DNA from: Pleomorphomonas carboxyditropha
GTDB lineage: Bacteria > Pseudomonadota > Alphaproteobacteria > Rhizobiales > Pleomorphomonadaceae
Assembly (NCBI RefSeq): GCF_002770725.1
Contig: NZ_NQVN01000002.1
Location: forward strand, 336,622-400,621
Direction: 5' to 3'
DNA: 64,000 nucleotides
The stretch's first letter is position 1; every line of letters starts with the position of its first letter. The notes below the pieces were generated by a model. That model ran no database searches. It was not told the DNA's origin and saw nothing but the letters and a program-made list of their open reading frames with translations. Shown here in pieces: positions 17,283-25,952 of this stretch. The position numbers and the translations under genes were made by a program.

Positions 17283-18821
17283 TCACTCGGCGGCCCGGGA
17301 GGGCTGGGAAGCCCGGGCCAGCAGGAAGGGATCGCTCTGTTCGAGCCACCACTTCTTGTAGGGCAGCTTGACGCGCCCGGCGAGGTCCTGGTGGAACTTC
17401 TTGTGGGCCAGCACGTCGAGGATAGATTCGCCGAGATTGAGGATGCCCTGGTAGCCGACGGTGTGATGCTCGTCGCCGAGCGGGATGGCGGGAATGCCGA
17501 GGCGCGAGGCGAGCGGGGCGAGGCCGTTGTGGCGAATGATGATGAAGTCCGGCTTCACCTGCTGCAGCAGCGCGTAGAACTGATACTGCTGGCGATTGCC
17601 GACCGTGAACTGCGGCACGTCGCCGTAATTGTCGATCAGGTGGCTGAGCGAATCCTGGCGCGGGTCCTGGCTGTCGTAGACGGGGTCGTGGTGGAAGACC
17701 AGCGAGCCGTCGACCTCGACGCCGAGCTCGCGCAGCACGGCGATGAGGCCGTGCGAATAGGCCGAGCCGGTCGACACGTAGCCCTTCTTGCCCTTGAGCA
17801 GTTCCTTGAGTTCGGCCAGGCGCGGCTGAACGCGCTCGTGCTCGCGGGCGATATAGGCCTCGGCCCGTTCCTCGCGGTGGGTGACGCGGGCGATCTCGCG
17901 CAGCCAGGCGTCGGTGCCGGCGAAGCCGTAGGGCTGCGGCGCCTTGATCTCCGGCACGCCGAACTCCTGTTCGAGCCCGGCCGCCAGGTAGGACGACAGC
18001 GTGTAGCAGAAGCCGACGGTGGCCGCCGCCTCCGACATCTTCGCCAGATCCTCGACCGAGGCGAGATCGACGACGTAGTTCACCTTGAGGCCCAGTTCGC
18101 CGAGGATGGGCGAGAACACGTCGGAACCCCAGAGGTTGATGACGTTGACGAGCTCCTCGTCCTTTTTCGCTGGGTTCTTGCGGACGATCTGCCGGAGAAT
18201 GCCGTGCTGGGTGGCGTCGAAGCCGGTCGACCAGTGCTTGGACTTGAACCCCTCGCAATGCAGCGGGACCACCGGGATGCCCAGTTCCTTCTCGAGATGG
18301 CCGGCCGCGCTTTCGACGTCGTCGCCGATGATGCCGGTGGCACAGGAGGTGGCGATGAAGATCGCCTCGGGGTGGTGGCGCTCGAAGGCGTCGCGGATCG
18401 ACTGTTCCAGCTTGGCGATGCCGCCGAACACCATGTCGCGCTCGGTGAGGTTGGTGCTGATGAGGTGCAGGTTCTCGACCGGCAGGCCGCGGGCCGCCAG
18501 GCCGTTGCGGTAGATCGAATTGTAGATCACCTGTCCGGTGCCGCAGCCGATCGGCGAATGCTGGACCAGCACGGCGTTGCGGACGTTGCCGGCCTGGCAC
18601 TCGACCATCTGCTCGGAGCAGACCGAGCCTTGCGTGAACGGACCCTTCAGCTCGCACACCCGCCGCGCCTTGCGGCCGTCGCTTCCGCCGCAGCCGTCGC
18701 AGCCGCCGCGGGCGTAGGCCGATTCCCGGGCGAGGTCCGAAGCCCTGCCATGCCAGCCGATGATGGTGCCGAGCCGCTGCTCGCGGCTTTCGACCACCGC
18801 CGTCTTGAGGTTGATCGCCAT
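17283..18821 (-). CDS. marD: nitrogenase-like component 1 alpha subunit, probable methylthio-alkane reductase MarD
   Basis: A 512-residue NifD-family protein; ATG at 18821 has AGGAG upstream and lies 11 bases after the H gene. The alpha-side P-cluster-type cysteines are Cys68 (GSVCSEQ), Cys93 (PIGCGTG) and Cys160 (TSCATGIIGDD). The cysteine that holds the active-site cofactor in NifD (Cys275 of Azotobacter) has a counterpart, Cys272 in GFCYTLSSYL. The expected His442 motif is replaced by DEHHTVGYQG, offering His452/His453 as candidate ligands. An unusual Cys/Gly-rich N-terminal stretch (GGCDGCGGSDGRKARRVC, residues 39-56) precedes the core. This indicates both electron-transfer cluster and a nitrogenase-type cofactor; reduction of C-S bonds is the inferred role. 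Confidence 0.8.
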   Translation of the reverse strand: MAINLKTAVVESREQRLGTIIGWHGRASDLARESAYARGGCDGCGGSDGRKARRVCELKGPFTQGSVCSEQMVECQAGNVRNAVLVQHSPIGCGTGQVIYNSIYRNGLAARGLPVENLHLISTNLTERDMVFGGIAKLEQSIRDAFERHHPEAIFIATSCATGIIGDDVESAAGHLEKELGIPVVPLHCEGFKSKHWSTGFDATQHGILRQIVRKNPAKKDEELVNVINLWGSDVFSPILGELGLKVNYVVDLASVEDLAKMSEAAATVGFCYTLSSYLAAGLEQEFGVPEIKAPQPYGFAGTDAWLREIARVTHREERAEAYIAREHERVQPRLAELKELLKGKKGYVSTGSAYSHGLIAVLRELGVEVDGSLVFHHDPVYDSQDPRQDSLSHLIDNYGDVPQFTVGNRQQYQFYALLQQVKPDFIIIRHNGLAPLASRLGIPAIPLGDEHHTVGYQGILNLGESILDVLAHKKFHQDLAGRVKLPYKKWWLEQSDPFLLARASQPSRAAE

Positions 18822-18832
18822 CGTTTTTCTCC

Positions 18833-19705
18833 TCAAGCCACCTGGATGGCGCGTTCGCGCTGGTTCTCGGCCTCGATCAGCCGATCCGCCCAACTGGCCG
18901 ACCATTCGCGCAGTTCCTGCTGGCCGAGCGGCGTCGGCACCTTCGACTGGGTGTGCTCGGCGATACGGGTGGCCAGGCGCCGGTAGATGCTGGCCTGCTC
19001 GGACTTGGGAGCGGCCTCGATGGTGGTGCGGCCGGACAGTTCGGCCTGGGTGACGGTCACCGAGCGCGGCACGTATTCGACCACCTGCGTCGCCGTGCGG
19101 CCGACGAAGTCGTCGATGATCTCGTGGTGGAAATCGGTGTTGATCGAGTTGGCGATGACGCCGCCGAGCAGGGCGCCGCCCTTGTTGGAATAGGTCTGGA
19201 TGCCGCGGAACAGATTGTTGGCGGCGTAGATCGCCATGAAATCCGAGGAGGAGATGGTGAAGACGTGCTCGGCGATGCCCTCGCGCACCGGCACGGCGAA
19301 GCCGCCGCACACCACGTCGCCGAGCACGTCGAAGATCACGAAGTCGAGGTCGAGCTCCTCGAAGATGTCCTGCTGCTTGAGCAACTGGACGGCGGAGATG
19401 ATGCCGCGGCCGGCGCAGCCGACGCCCGGCTGCGGACCGCCGGCCTCGACGCAGTAGATGCCGCCGAAGCCCTTGAAGATGGCGTCGTGGGCGTCGACCG
19501 AGCTGTTGGCGTGCAGGAGGTCGAGCACGGTGGGGATATAGTCGCCGCCGCGAAGCGTATTGGTGCTGTCGGCTTTGGGGTCGCAGCCGAACTGCATCAC
19601 CTTGTAGCCGGCTTCCGCGAGGGCCGCCGAGATGTTGGAGGTGGTCGTCGACTTGCCGATGCCACCCTTGCCGTAGATGGCGATCTGTTTGGTTTTCTTG
19701 GCCAT
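18833..19705 (-). CDS. marH: nitrogenase reductase-like protein, probable MarH
   Basis: A 290-residue NifH-family ATP-dependent electron donor. It has P-loop YGKGGIGKST (residues 11-20), the 4Fe-4S cysteines Cys97 (GVGCAGRG) and Cys133 (GDVVCGGF), and Arg100, the residue ADP-ribosylated in some NifH proteins. ATG at 19705 with GAAGGAA upstream is preferred; the frame remains open 64 codons further into A+T-rich promoter DNA. It is the first gene of a three-gene operon with 11- and 13-base spacers. Sequence alone does not exclude a true nitrogenase reductase, but the partners and neighbourhood do not support N2 fixation. Confidence 0.85.
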   Translation of the reverse strand: MAKKTKQIAIYGKGGIGKSTTTSNISAALAEAGYKVMQFGCDPKADSTNTLRGGDYIPTVLDLLHANSSVDAHDAIFKGFGGIYCVEAGGPQPGVGCAGRGIISAVQLLKQQDIFEELDLDFVIFDVLGDVVCGGFAVPVREGIAEHVFTISSSDFMAIYAANNLFRGIQTYSNKGGALLGGVIANSINTDFHHEIIDDFVGRTATQVVEYVPRSVTVTQAELSGRTTIEAAPKSEQASIYRRLATRIAEHTQSKVPTPLGQQELREWSASWADRLIEAENQRERAIQVA

Positions 19706-19836
19706 GTGTGCTTCCTTCAGACAAAGACGAGCCGATGCCGCTCCACGCGCGGAGCGGCGGTTTGGTCGGATCCCGAATAGGTTCGGCGCCGTCGCCCCGC
19801 CGGTGCGGCCGGGGCCGACAAACCAGGCTTTCAGCG

Positions 19837-19869
19837 ATAAGTACTTTATATTACTGTAAATATACTTAT
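19837..19869 (-). promoter_or_regulatory. inverted repeat upstream of nitrogenase-like operon
   Basis: ATAAGTA and TACTTAT flank a 19-base A+T-rich centre that itself contains TTACTGTAA. It lies about 130 bases upstream of the H gene in an otherwise G+C-rich region, where the operon promoter should be. A LysR-type or other dimeric activator site is plausible. I looked for the sigma-54 -24/-12 pattern and did not find it. The 428-base gap (19706-20133) also holds the terminator hairpin at 20071 and nothing else I can support. Confidence 0.45.
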
Positions 19870-20070
19870 CTATTTCCCGGGCTGTTACTGACGACAACTG
19901 CCTGGACTTTAGGGGAGTGCGGCGCGAAGGTGAATATAAAATACTAAATTGATATTCTATTATTGCCCGTCAATCCGTTGGTTGCGCCTATGAGTGGCGC
20001 GGTTGGGGCAATGTCGTTTCATCGCACGGCAATCGCCGGTCCTCGGGGCGCGAAGGCCGACCCATGCGGA

Positions 20071-20101
20071 AAGGTCGCGATGGCGGGACCATCGCGACCT
20101 T
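20071..20101 (-). terminator. terminator hairpin of the betaine/choline-type transporter operon
   Basis: A perfect 13-bp stem, AAGGTCGCGATGG / CCATCGCGACCTT, with a 5-base loop, 33 bases beyond the stop codon of the binding-protein gene on the - strand. The A/T pairs at the stem base resemble a weak intrinsic terminator. Confidence 0.65.
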
Positions 20102-20133
20102 GTCGGGAAAGAGCGGCTGATCGGCGGTGTCTG

Positions 20134-21150
20134 TCAGAGGCCGGCGACCCAGGCGTCGACCGTCGGCTTGTTGGCCTCCACCCAGGCCTTGGCGGCGGCG
20201 GCCGGCTCGACCTTGTTCTGATCGATCTCGCGGATCAGGCTGTTGAGTGCCGCCGGATCGATTTTCACGTTGGTGAGGAAGGCGGCGATCCTGGGCGCGT
20301 CCGTCTCGAGATGCTTGGCGTGCAGCACGTAGACCTGCGCATCGGGGAAGGCGGAGGTGATCGAGCTCTTGTTCAGCCAGTCCGGATCCTCGGTCGGGCT
20401 GACGAACTTCCACTTGCCGTTCGGGTTATACTGCGGATCGTCCTTCTTGTTGTCCTGGGCGTAGCCGTCGAAGGCCGGTTCCTCCAGGCGGCGGAGATCG
20501 TAGGCGGCGAAGATCCAGTCGGGCGTATAGCCGTAGAACAGCACGCCGGTCTTGGCCTTGAAGGCGGCGTCGATCTTGGCGTAGGTGGCGGCCGCCTCGG
20601 TGGAGACGATGTCGAAATTGGGCGCGAAGCCGTAATCCTTGGCCTTCACCTCGCTGATATAGGTCGATTCCCAGCCGGCCGGGCCGACCAGGAATTCCGG
20701 CTTGCCGCCGCCGGGCGCCGCGAACAGCGCGGCGACCTCCGGCTTGACGAGGTCGTCGACCGATTTGACGCCGTGTTCGTCGGCAATATAGGCGGGAACG
20801 TAGAAGCCCTGCTCGGCGGTGTAGGGCGATGTGTTGGGGATCAGCGTCTCGGTGCCGCCCGGCGCCACGAACTTCGCCCAGGCGGTCGCCTGGTTGGGCA
20901 GCCAGATATCCGGCAGGACGTCGACCGAGCCGTCGTTCTTGGCGGCGCCGGCGAACAGCACCGGCAGGTCGGCGGCGAGGAAGCTCACCTCGCCGTCGAG
21001 CCGGCCGCGGATCACCTCGGCGAGCACGTGCTGGATGGCGATGGCGCCGGTCCAGTTCTGCTCGCCGATCACCACCTTCTCGGCGGCGGCCGATGGACCG
21101 GCGAAGGACGCGACGAGCGTCAGGCCGGCGAGGATCGATTTCAGGCTCAT
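20134..21150 (-). CDS. glycine betaine/choline-type ABC substrate-binding protein
   Basis: A 338-residue ProX/OpuAC-type binding protein with a Sec signal peptide (cleavage probably after SAAA, residue 23). The mature start EKVVIGEQNWTGAIAIQHVLAEVI is typical of this family; aromatic residues such as the VGPAGWEST and FYGYTPDW segments would form the quaternary-ammonium cage. ATG at 21150 follows AGGAG, 17 bases after the ATPase-permease gene. With choline-sulfatase encoded next door, choline-O-sulfate or choline is a likely ligand. Confidence 0.85.
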   Translation of the reverse strand: MSLKSILAGLTLVASFAGPSAAAEKVVIGEQNWTGAIAIQHVLAEVIRGRLDGEVSFLAADLPVLFAGAAKNDGSVDVLPDIWLPNQATAWAKFVAPGGTETLIPNTSPYTAEQGFYVPAYIADEHGVKSVDDLVKPEVAALFAAPGGGKPEFLVGPAGWESTYISEVKAKDYGFAPNFDIVSTEAAATYAKIDAAFKAKTGVLFYGYTPDWIFAAYDLRRLEEPAFDGYAQDNKKDDPQYNPNGKWKFVSPTEDPDWLNKSSITSAFPDAQVYVLHAKHLETDAPRIAAFLTNVKIDPAALNSLIREIDQNKVEPAAAAKAWVEANKPTVDAWVAGL

Positions 21151-21167
21151 CAACAACTCCTGTTTGC

Positions 21168-23216
21168 TTACGGATGCGGGTGCGGGCCGGACGGATCGCC
21201 CCAGCGGCGCATGGCGCCCTGGATGATGCGGTCGGGGACGAGGGCGCAGAAGACGATGGCGAGGCCGGCGAGCAGGCCGGCGCCGCTCTGGATGTTGCGG
21301 AGCGCGGTGACCACGTCGTAGCCGAGGCCGCCGGCGCCGATCATCGCGGCGATCACCACCATGGAAAGGCTCATGACGATGGTCTGGTTGACGCCGAGCA
21401 GCAGCGAGCGGGCGGCCAGCGGCAGTTCGACCTTGACAAGCGTCTGCAGCGGCGTTGCGCCGTGGGCGACCGCCGCCTCGACGGCCGAGCGCGGCACCTC
21501 GGTGATGCCGAGCGCCGTCAGGCGGATCATCGGCGGCAGCGAGAAGACGATGGTGGCGACGACGGCCGGCGTCTTGCCGACCGAGAAGAAGGCGACGGCC
21601 GGGATGAGGTAGACGAAGCTCGGCAGCGTCTGCATGACGTCGAGCAGCGGCGACAGCACGTGGCGCGTCAGCCGGCTTCTGGCCATCAGCACGCCGACCG
21701 GAACGCCGACGATCACGGTGAGCGCCACCGCGGCGCCGACCAGCGACACGGTGGCGATGGTCGGCGGCCAGTAGCCGAACAGCACCAGATAGGCGACGGC
21801 GACGACGGTGAGGGCGAACACCGCCCGGCCGGCGAACTGTCCGGCGGCATAGACCAGCGCCAGCGCCGGCACCGGCCAGGGCAGCCAGCCGAGCAACGCC
21901 TCGCTGGCGTCGATGGTCGAGCGGACGGCGGCCACCACCCCAGCGAACACCGGCGCCAGCGCCACCTGGGTGGCGGCGACGGCGGCGTCGAGATAGCCGC
22001 CCGCCCAGAGCGCCCGCGACCGGTCGGCGAGCGGCAGGCCGAAGTCGCCCGCGATCAGCGATCCGTGCGCCCGCGCGAGGACGATGGCGTCGATGGCATA
22101 GAGAAGCAGTGCCGCAAGGATCGGTCCGCGCCGCCGGTATTCGGCTCCGCCGGCCGGCACGAGGCTCCACAGCCCGCGCGAGAGGAGGATCGCGGCGGCG
22201 GCGAGCGCCGCGCCGACCGGCCAGCCGTTGCCGAGGCTGGCGCCGAGCGCGGCGGCGAGCAGCGCCTCGATCGGCAGGCCGGCCCAGAACAGCGCCGGAC
22301 GGCCGGCGGCGAAGCGGGCCGGTCCTATTGCAACGGCTGCAAGGCGGGATCGGCCGGATGCCGCCGGCTCGGCGGCCGTATCCTCTTCGGTGACGGCGGC
22401 CGGCTGCCTTGTCGCCGGTGCGTCGGCATCGACGGCCCCGCCGAAGAAATCGGCGACGCCGGCGTCGGCGGGGTGCGCGACGATCTCCTCGGGCGTCGCC
22501 ACCTGCACGATGACGCCGTCGCGCAGCACGGCGATGCGGTCGGCCATGGCCAGCGCCTCGGCCGGATCGTGGGTGACCAGCAGGGTGGTGATGCCGTTCC
22601 GCCGCACCAGCTCGGTCACCTGCTGGCGCAGATCGCGGCGGATGGTCGGGTCGAGGGCGCCGAAGGGCTCGTCCATCAGCAGGATGTCGGGGCGGCCGAC
22701 CAGCGCCCGCGCGAGACCGACCCGCTGGCGCATGCCGCCGGACAACTGGCTGGGATGCTTGTCCGCCGCCTCGGCAAGGCCGACCCGTTCGAGCTGGAGG
22801 CGCGCCGCCGCCGACCGCTCGGCCGGCGGAACCTGCCTGAGCTCCAGCGGCAGCTCGACGTTTTCGAGCGCGGTGCGATGCGGCAACAGGCCGAAGTCCT
22901 GGAACACCATGCCGACCGTCTGCGCTCTCAGACCGCGCAGGGCGGCCGGATCGAGCTTGGCGAGGTCGCGGCCGTGCACGCGGATGGCGCCGCTCGACGG
23001 CGCGATCAGCCGGTTGACGAGGCGCAGCAGCGTCGACTTGCCGCTGCCCGAAGTGCCCATCAGGCAGAAGATTTCGCCGACGCGGATCTCGAGATCGATG
23101 CCGGTCAGCACAGGATTGGTTTCGTCTCCACCGAAATACTTGTGGACGCCGATGAACGCGATGGCCGCATCACCGGAGTTGTTCGCCTGGATTTCCTGGG
23201 GTCGAAGATGCATCAT
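21168..23216 (-). CDS. fused ATPase-permease of a glycine betaine/choline-type ABC importer
   Basis: A 682-residue protein that joins two functions usually encoded separately. Residues 1-260 are a ProV-like ATPase (Walker A GTSGSGKST, signature LSGGMRQRVGLARAL, Walker [13 protein letters not shown]). After a linker of about 35 Ala/Glu-rich residues, residues 300-682 are hydrophobic, with a ProW-like permease domain (LLDVMQTLPSFVYLIPAVAFFSVGKTPAVVATIVFSLPPMIRLT and MVVIAAMIGAGGLGYDVV). No stop codon or frameshift separates the halves. The C-terminal CBS region of ProV is missing. It forms an importer with the binding protein downstream. Confidence 0.88.
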   Translation of the reverse strand: MMHLRPQEIQANNSGDAAIAFIGVHKYFGGDETNPVLTGIDLEIRVGEIFCLMGTSGSGKSTLLRLVNRLIAPSSGAIRVHGRDLAKLDPAALRGLRAQTVGMVFQDFGLLPHRTALENVELPLELRQVPPAERSAAARLQLERVGLAEAADKHPSQLSGGMRQRVGLARALVGRPDILLMDEPFGALDPTIRRDLRQQVTELVRRNGITTLLVTHDPAEALAMADRIAVLRDGVIVQVATPEEIVAHPADAGVADFFGGAVDADAPATRQPAAVTEEDTAAEPAASGRSRLAAVAIGPARFAAGRPALFWAGLPIEALLAAALGASLGNGWPVGAALAAAAILLSRGLWSLVPAGGAEYRRRGPILAALLLYAIDAIVLARAHGSLIAGDFGLPLADRSRALWAGGYLDAAVAATQVALAPVFAGVVAAVRSTIDASEALLGWLPWPVPALALVYAAGQFAGRAVFALTVVAVAYLVLFGYWPPTIATVSLVGAAVALTVIVGVPVGVLMARSRLTRHVLSPLLDVMQTLPSFVYLIPAVAFFSVGKTPAVVATIVFSLPPMIRLTALGITEVPRSAVEAAVAHGATPLQTLVKVELPLAARSLLLGVNQTIVMSLSMVVIAAMIGAGGLGYDVVTALRNIQSGAGLLAGLAIVFCALVPDRIIQGAMRRWGDPSGPHPHP

Positions 23217-23383
23217 CGGCGATCACGTCTTTCGGCTATGCCTTGCGGAAATACGAAAAATGGACCTTCCCATTCCGGTAAAGATGCCAATTCCATATTT
23301 AGTCTATTGTTTTTCTTTTTGACTGGCAGGCAAAAACACACATAATCCGGGCCAATTCCGGAACCGCTTTCCACGGCGGCCGG

Positions 23384-24895
23384 TCAGCGCGGGAAGCGGC
23401 TCCGCGCCTCCAGGACATTGAGGTCGAGATGGTTGCGCATGAAGCGCTCCGACGCCTCGGTCCGGGGCTGGAAGTCCCAGGCGTGATAGGCGCCCTTGCG
23501 CAGCGCCGCATAGACGGCCTGCCGCCGCCGCTGGCTGGTCCGCACCTCGCGGTCGAAGCGGTCGAGATCCCAGGTGGCGGCGACCTCGGCCGAGAGCTCG
23601 GCGAGGATGGCGGCGGCGGCCGGGTCGCCGGCCCGATTGTCGAGCTCCTGCGGATCGGCTTCGAGGTCGTACAGCAGCGGCGGATCGGATGCCGAGACGG
23701 CGAGCTTCCAGCGCCCCTTGCGGATGCCGACCATCGGCGCCACCGTCGTCTCGCCGGCATATTCCATCAGCACCGACGGATGATCGTCCGGCGTCACATC
23801 GCCGAGCAGCGACCGGCCCGGCCCGATGTCGGCCTCCGGCGCGCCGGCGAGCGCGGCGAGCGTCGGCGCCACGTCGACGAGCGATACCGGCGTATCGATC
23901 CGGCCGGCGCCGAGGCCCGGCGCGGCGATCATCAGCGGCACGCGCGCCGATCCCTCGAAGAAGGACATCTTGAACCACAGGCCGCGCTCGCCGAGCATGT
24001 CGCCGTGGTCGGCGGTGAACACGATGGCGGTGTTGTCCGCAAGGCCGCAGCTCTCCAGCACGTCGAGGAGGGAGCCGATCTGTTCGTCGATATAGGAGAT
24101 ATTGGCGAAATAGGCCTGCCGCGCCCGCCGCACCGTCGCCTGGTCGATGGCGTAGCTGTCGCTGTCGCAGGCGGCGCGGATGCGCCGCGAGTGGACGTCG
24201 AGCGCCTCGTCGTCGATCGGCGGCACCGTCGGGTCGAGCGCCGGGCTGTCCTGATAGAGATCGAAGAAGCGCTTCCGGGCGACGTAGGGGTCGTGCGGAT
24301 GGGTGAAGGAGACGGTGAGGCACCAGGGCCGGTCGTCCGGCCGGCGGGCGAGGTCGTAGAGGCGGGCGCGGGCCTGGAAGGCGACCTCGTCGTCGTATTC
24401 GAGCTGGTTGGTGATCTCGGCGGTGCCGGCGGCGGTCACCGAGGCGAGGTTGTGATACCACCAGTCGATGCGCTCCTCCGGCTTCTCGTAGTCCGGCGTC
24501 CAGCCGAAATCGGCCGGGTAGATGTCGGTGGTCAGCCGCTCCTCGAAGCCGTGCAACTGATCGGGGCCGACGAAGTGCATCTTGCCGGAGAGGACGGTGC
24601 GGTAGCCGGCGCCGCGCAGCCGGTGGGCGAAGGTCGGGATGTCCGAGCGGAACTCGGCGGCGTTGTCGTAGACGCCGGTTTCCGACGGCAGAAGACCGGT
24701 CATGAACGAGGCGCGCGACGGCGCGCAGAGCGGGCTTGCCGTATAGCAGTTCGAGAAGCGGCGCGCGCGGCGCGACAGCGCCGCAAGGCGCGGCGTCCTG
24801 AGGAAATCGGCCGGCCCGTCGGGGAAGAACACGCCGCTCAACTGGTCGACCATCAGGACCAGGATGTTGGGTTGCTTCGCCGTAGCATCGGACAC
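23384..24895 (-). CDS. betC: choline-sulfatase BetC
   Basis: A 503-residue type I sulfatase. The formylglycine motif is CAPSR with Cys57 (SPLCAPSRASFMTG), i.e. a Cys-type site. The N-terminus PNILVLMVDQLSG supplies metal ligands. The long C-terminal block RRRQAVYAALRKGAYHAWDFQPRTEASERFMRNHLDLNVLEARSRFP is the hallmark of choline-sulfatases. GTG at 24895 is chosen because AAGGAGAGG precedes it; there is no signal peptide, so it acts in the cytoplasm on imported choline-O-sulfate, yielding choline and sulfate. It lies upstream of the betaine/choline-type transporter on the same strand (167-base gap) and is divergent from a LysR gene. Confidence 0.92.
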   Translation of the reverse strand: MSDATAKQPNILVLMVDQLSGVFFPDGPADFLRTPRLAALSRRARRFSNCYTASPLCAPSRASFMTGLLPSETGVYDNAAEFRSDIPTFAHRLRGAGYRTVLSGKMHFVGPDQLHGFEERLTTDIYPADFGWTPDYEKPEERIDWWYHNLASVTAAGTAEITNQLEYDDEVAFQARARLYDLARRPDDRPWCLTVSFTHPHDPYVARKRFFDLYQDSPALDPTVPPIDDEALDVHSRRIRAACDSDSYAIDQATVRRARQAYFANISYIDEQIGSLLDVLESCGLADNTAIVFTADHGDMLGERGLWFKMSFFEGSARVPLMIAAPGLGAGRIDTPVSLVDVAPTLAALAGAPEADIGPGRSLLGDVTPDDHPSVLMEYAGETTVAPMVGIRKGRWKLAVSASDPPLLYDLEADPQELDNRAGDPAAAAILAELSAEVAATWDLDRFDREVRTSQRRRQAVYAALRKGAYHAWDFQPRTEASERFMRNHLDLNVLEARSRFPR

Positions 24896-25012
24896 GGGTG
24901 CCGTCCTCTCCTTGAGAAATTTCCTGCCGCCTGGGCGCTCGAAATAGCAACAGCATGGTTTTTCAGCCCGGCTGAAGAGGGATAATTTCGATGCCAGCGA
25001 TAAGGGGACTTT

Positions 25013-25903
25013 ATGGCTTCTCCCTCTCCCGATCTCGGCAGTTTCAGGGTTTTCGAGGCGGTCGGAAGGTTGAAAAATCTTACCCGCGCCGCGCAGGAAC
25101 TTGGAATGTCGCAGCCGGCCGTCAGCTATCAGATAAATCGCCTCGAGGAGTGCCTGGGCACGGCGCTGTTCGCCCGCCGCTCGCGCGGCGTCGACCTGCT
25201 CGACGATGGCGAGGCCTTGCTCGAGGCGGTGCAGGCGGCGATCGGCGCCATCGACGAGGCGGTGGACGGCATCCGGCGCGGCCGCCGGCCGCGGACGCTG
25301 TCGGTCGCCACCGACTACGCCCTTGCCGCCTTCCGCCTGATGCCGACCGTCGCCGCCTTCCGCGACCGCCATCCGGATGTCGACCTCAGGATCGCCGCCT
25401 CGTCCCTGCTGCCGCCGGCCGGCGAGACCGGCCCCGATCTCGGCATCCAATTCGGCCGGCGCGAGGATTTTCCCGACGACGCGACGCTGTTCGAGGCCGA
25501 GGAGGTGCTGCCGGTCTGCTCGCCCGGCTGGCTCGATCGCCATGGCCCGATTGTGCATCCGGCCGACCTTGCCGAGGCCGATCTGTTGCATCTCGAGACC
25601 AGCCAGGACCACCGCTGGTTCACCTGGGAGAGCTGGCTCCGGGCGGCCGGCGCCGACCTGCCGTTCGGCCGACGCGGCGGCATCGTCCTCAACACCTACA
25701 CGATGGTGATCGAGGCGGCGATGGCCGGCCAGGGCGTGGCGCTCGGCTGGCGCGGCCTGATCGATCGCTCGCTCGCCAGCGGCGATCTGGTGCCGGCCAC
25801 GCCGGTGAGCCTCAGGAGCGACAAGGGCTATTTCCTGACGTTCCGGCGTGGCCTCGACGCCGGGACGCTGGCGTTGGCCCGCGACCTCACCGCCATGATG
25901 TGA
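25013..25903 (+). CDS. LysR-family regulator (choline-sulfate-utilisation type)
   Basis: A 296-residue LysR protein. The N-terminal winged helix (FRVFEAVGRLKNLTRAAQELGMSQPAVSYQINRLEECLGTALFARRSRGV) spans about residues 11-60. The co-inducer domain follows and includes NTYTMVIEAAMAGQGVALGWRGLI. It is divergent from betC with 117 bases between starts, the standard arrangement for a LysR regulator controlling its neighbour. Choline sulfate or choline is the inferred inducer. Confidence 0.88.
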   Translation: MASPSPDLGSFRVFEAVGRLKNLTRAAQELGMSQPAVSYQINRLEECLGTALFARRSRGVDLLDDGEALLEAVQAAIGAIDEAVDGIRRGRRPRTLSVATDYALAAFRLMPTVAAFRDRHPDVDLRIAASSLLPPAGETGPDLGIQFGRREDFPDDATLFEAEEVLPVCSPGWLDRHGPIVHPADLAEADLLHLETSQDHRWFTWESWLRAAGADLPFGRRGGIVLNTYTMVIEAAMAGQGVALGWRGLIDRSLASGDLVPATPVSLRSDKGYFLTFRRGLDAGTLALARDLTAMM

Positions 25904-25915
25904 CGCACGCCGCTC

Positions 25916-25947
25916 ATACCAAGATGCATTAAAATGCCTCTTGGTAT
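25916..25947. repeat. intergenic palindrome, first of a pair
   Basis: ATACCAAGA ... TCTTGGTAT with an inner GCATT / AATGC pair, between the 3' ends of the convergent LysR and SDR genes. It can serve as a bidirectional terminator. Together with the 16-bp palindrome 5 bases later it looks like a composite intergenic repeat element. Confidence 0.6.
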
Positions 25948-25952
25948 TCCGC

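Noticed and set aside
17208-18986. Long + strand open frame antisense to the nitrogenase-like D gene.
   Set aside because: Composition (Ala/Gly/Asp/Arg/His-rich, no motif) is that of a high-G+C shadow frame; the - strand frame contains conserved catalytic cysteines.
15887-19705. Annotation as Mo-nitrogenase NifHDK or as dark protochlorophyllide/chlorophyllide reductase.
   Set aside because: No nifE, N, B or other nif genes and no bch genes are nearby; subunits are shorter than NifDK and the His442 motif is altered, while the full cysteine set does not fit BchNB.
19706-19960. Sigma-54 promoter upstream of the nitrogenase-like operon.
   Set aside because: Searched for TGGC-N7/8-TTGC on the - strand and found no acceptable match.
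20134-22170. A single 678-codon open frame covering the betaine-type binding protein and part of the permease region.
   Set aside because: Only the last 338 codons (from 21150, with AGGAG and a signal peptide) make protein sense; the upstream part is an Arg/Gly-rich reading of the fused ATPase-permease gene in the wrong frame.
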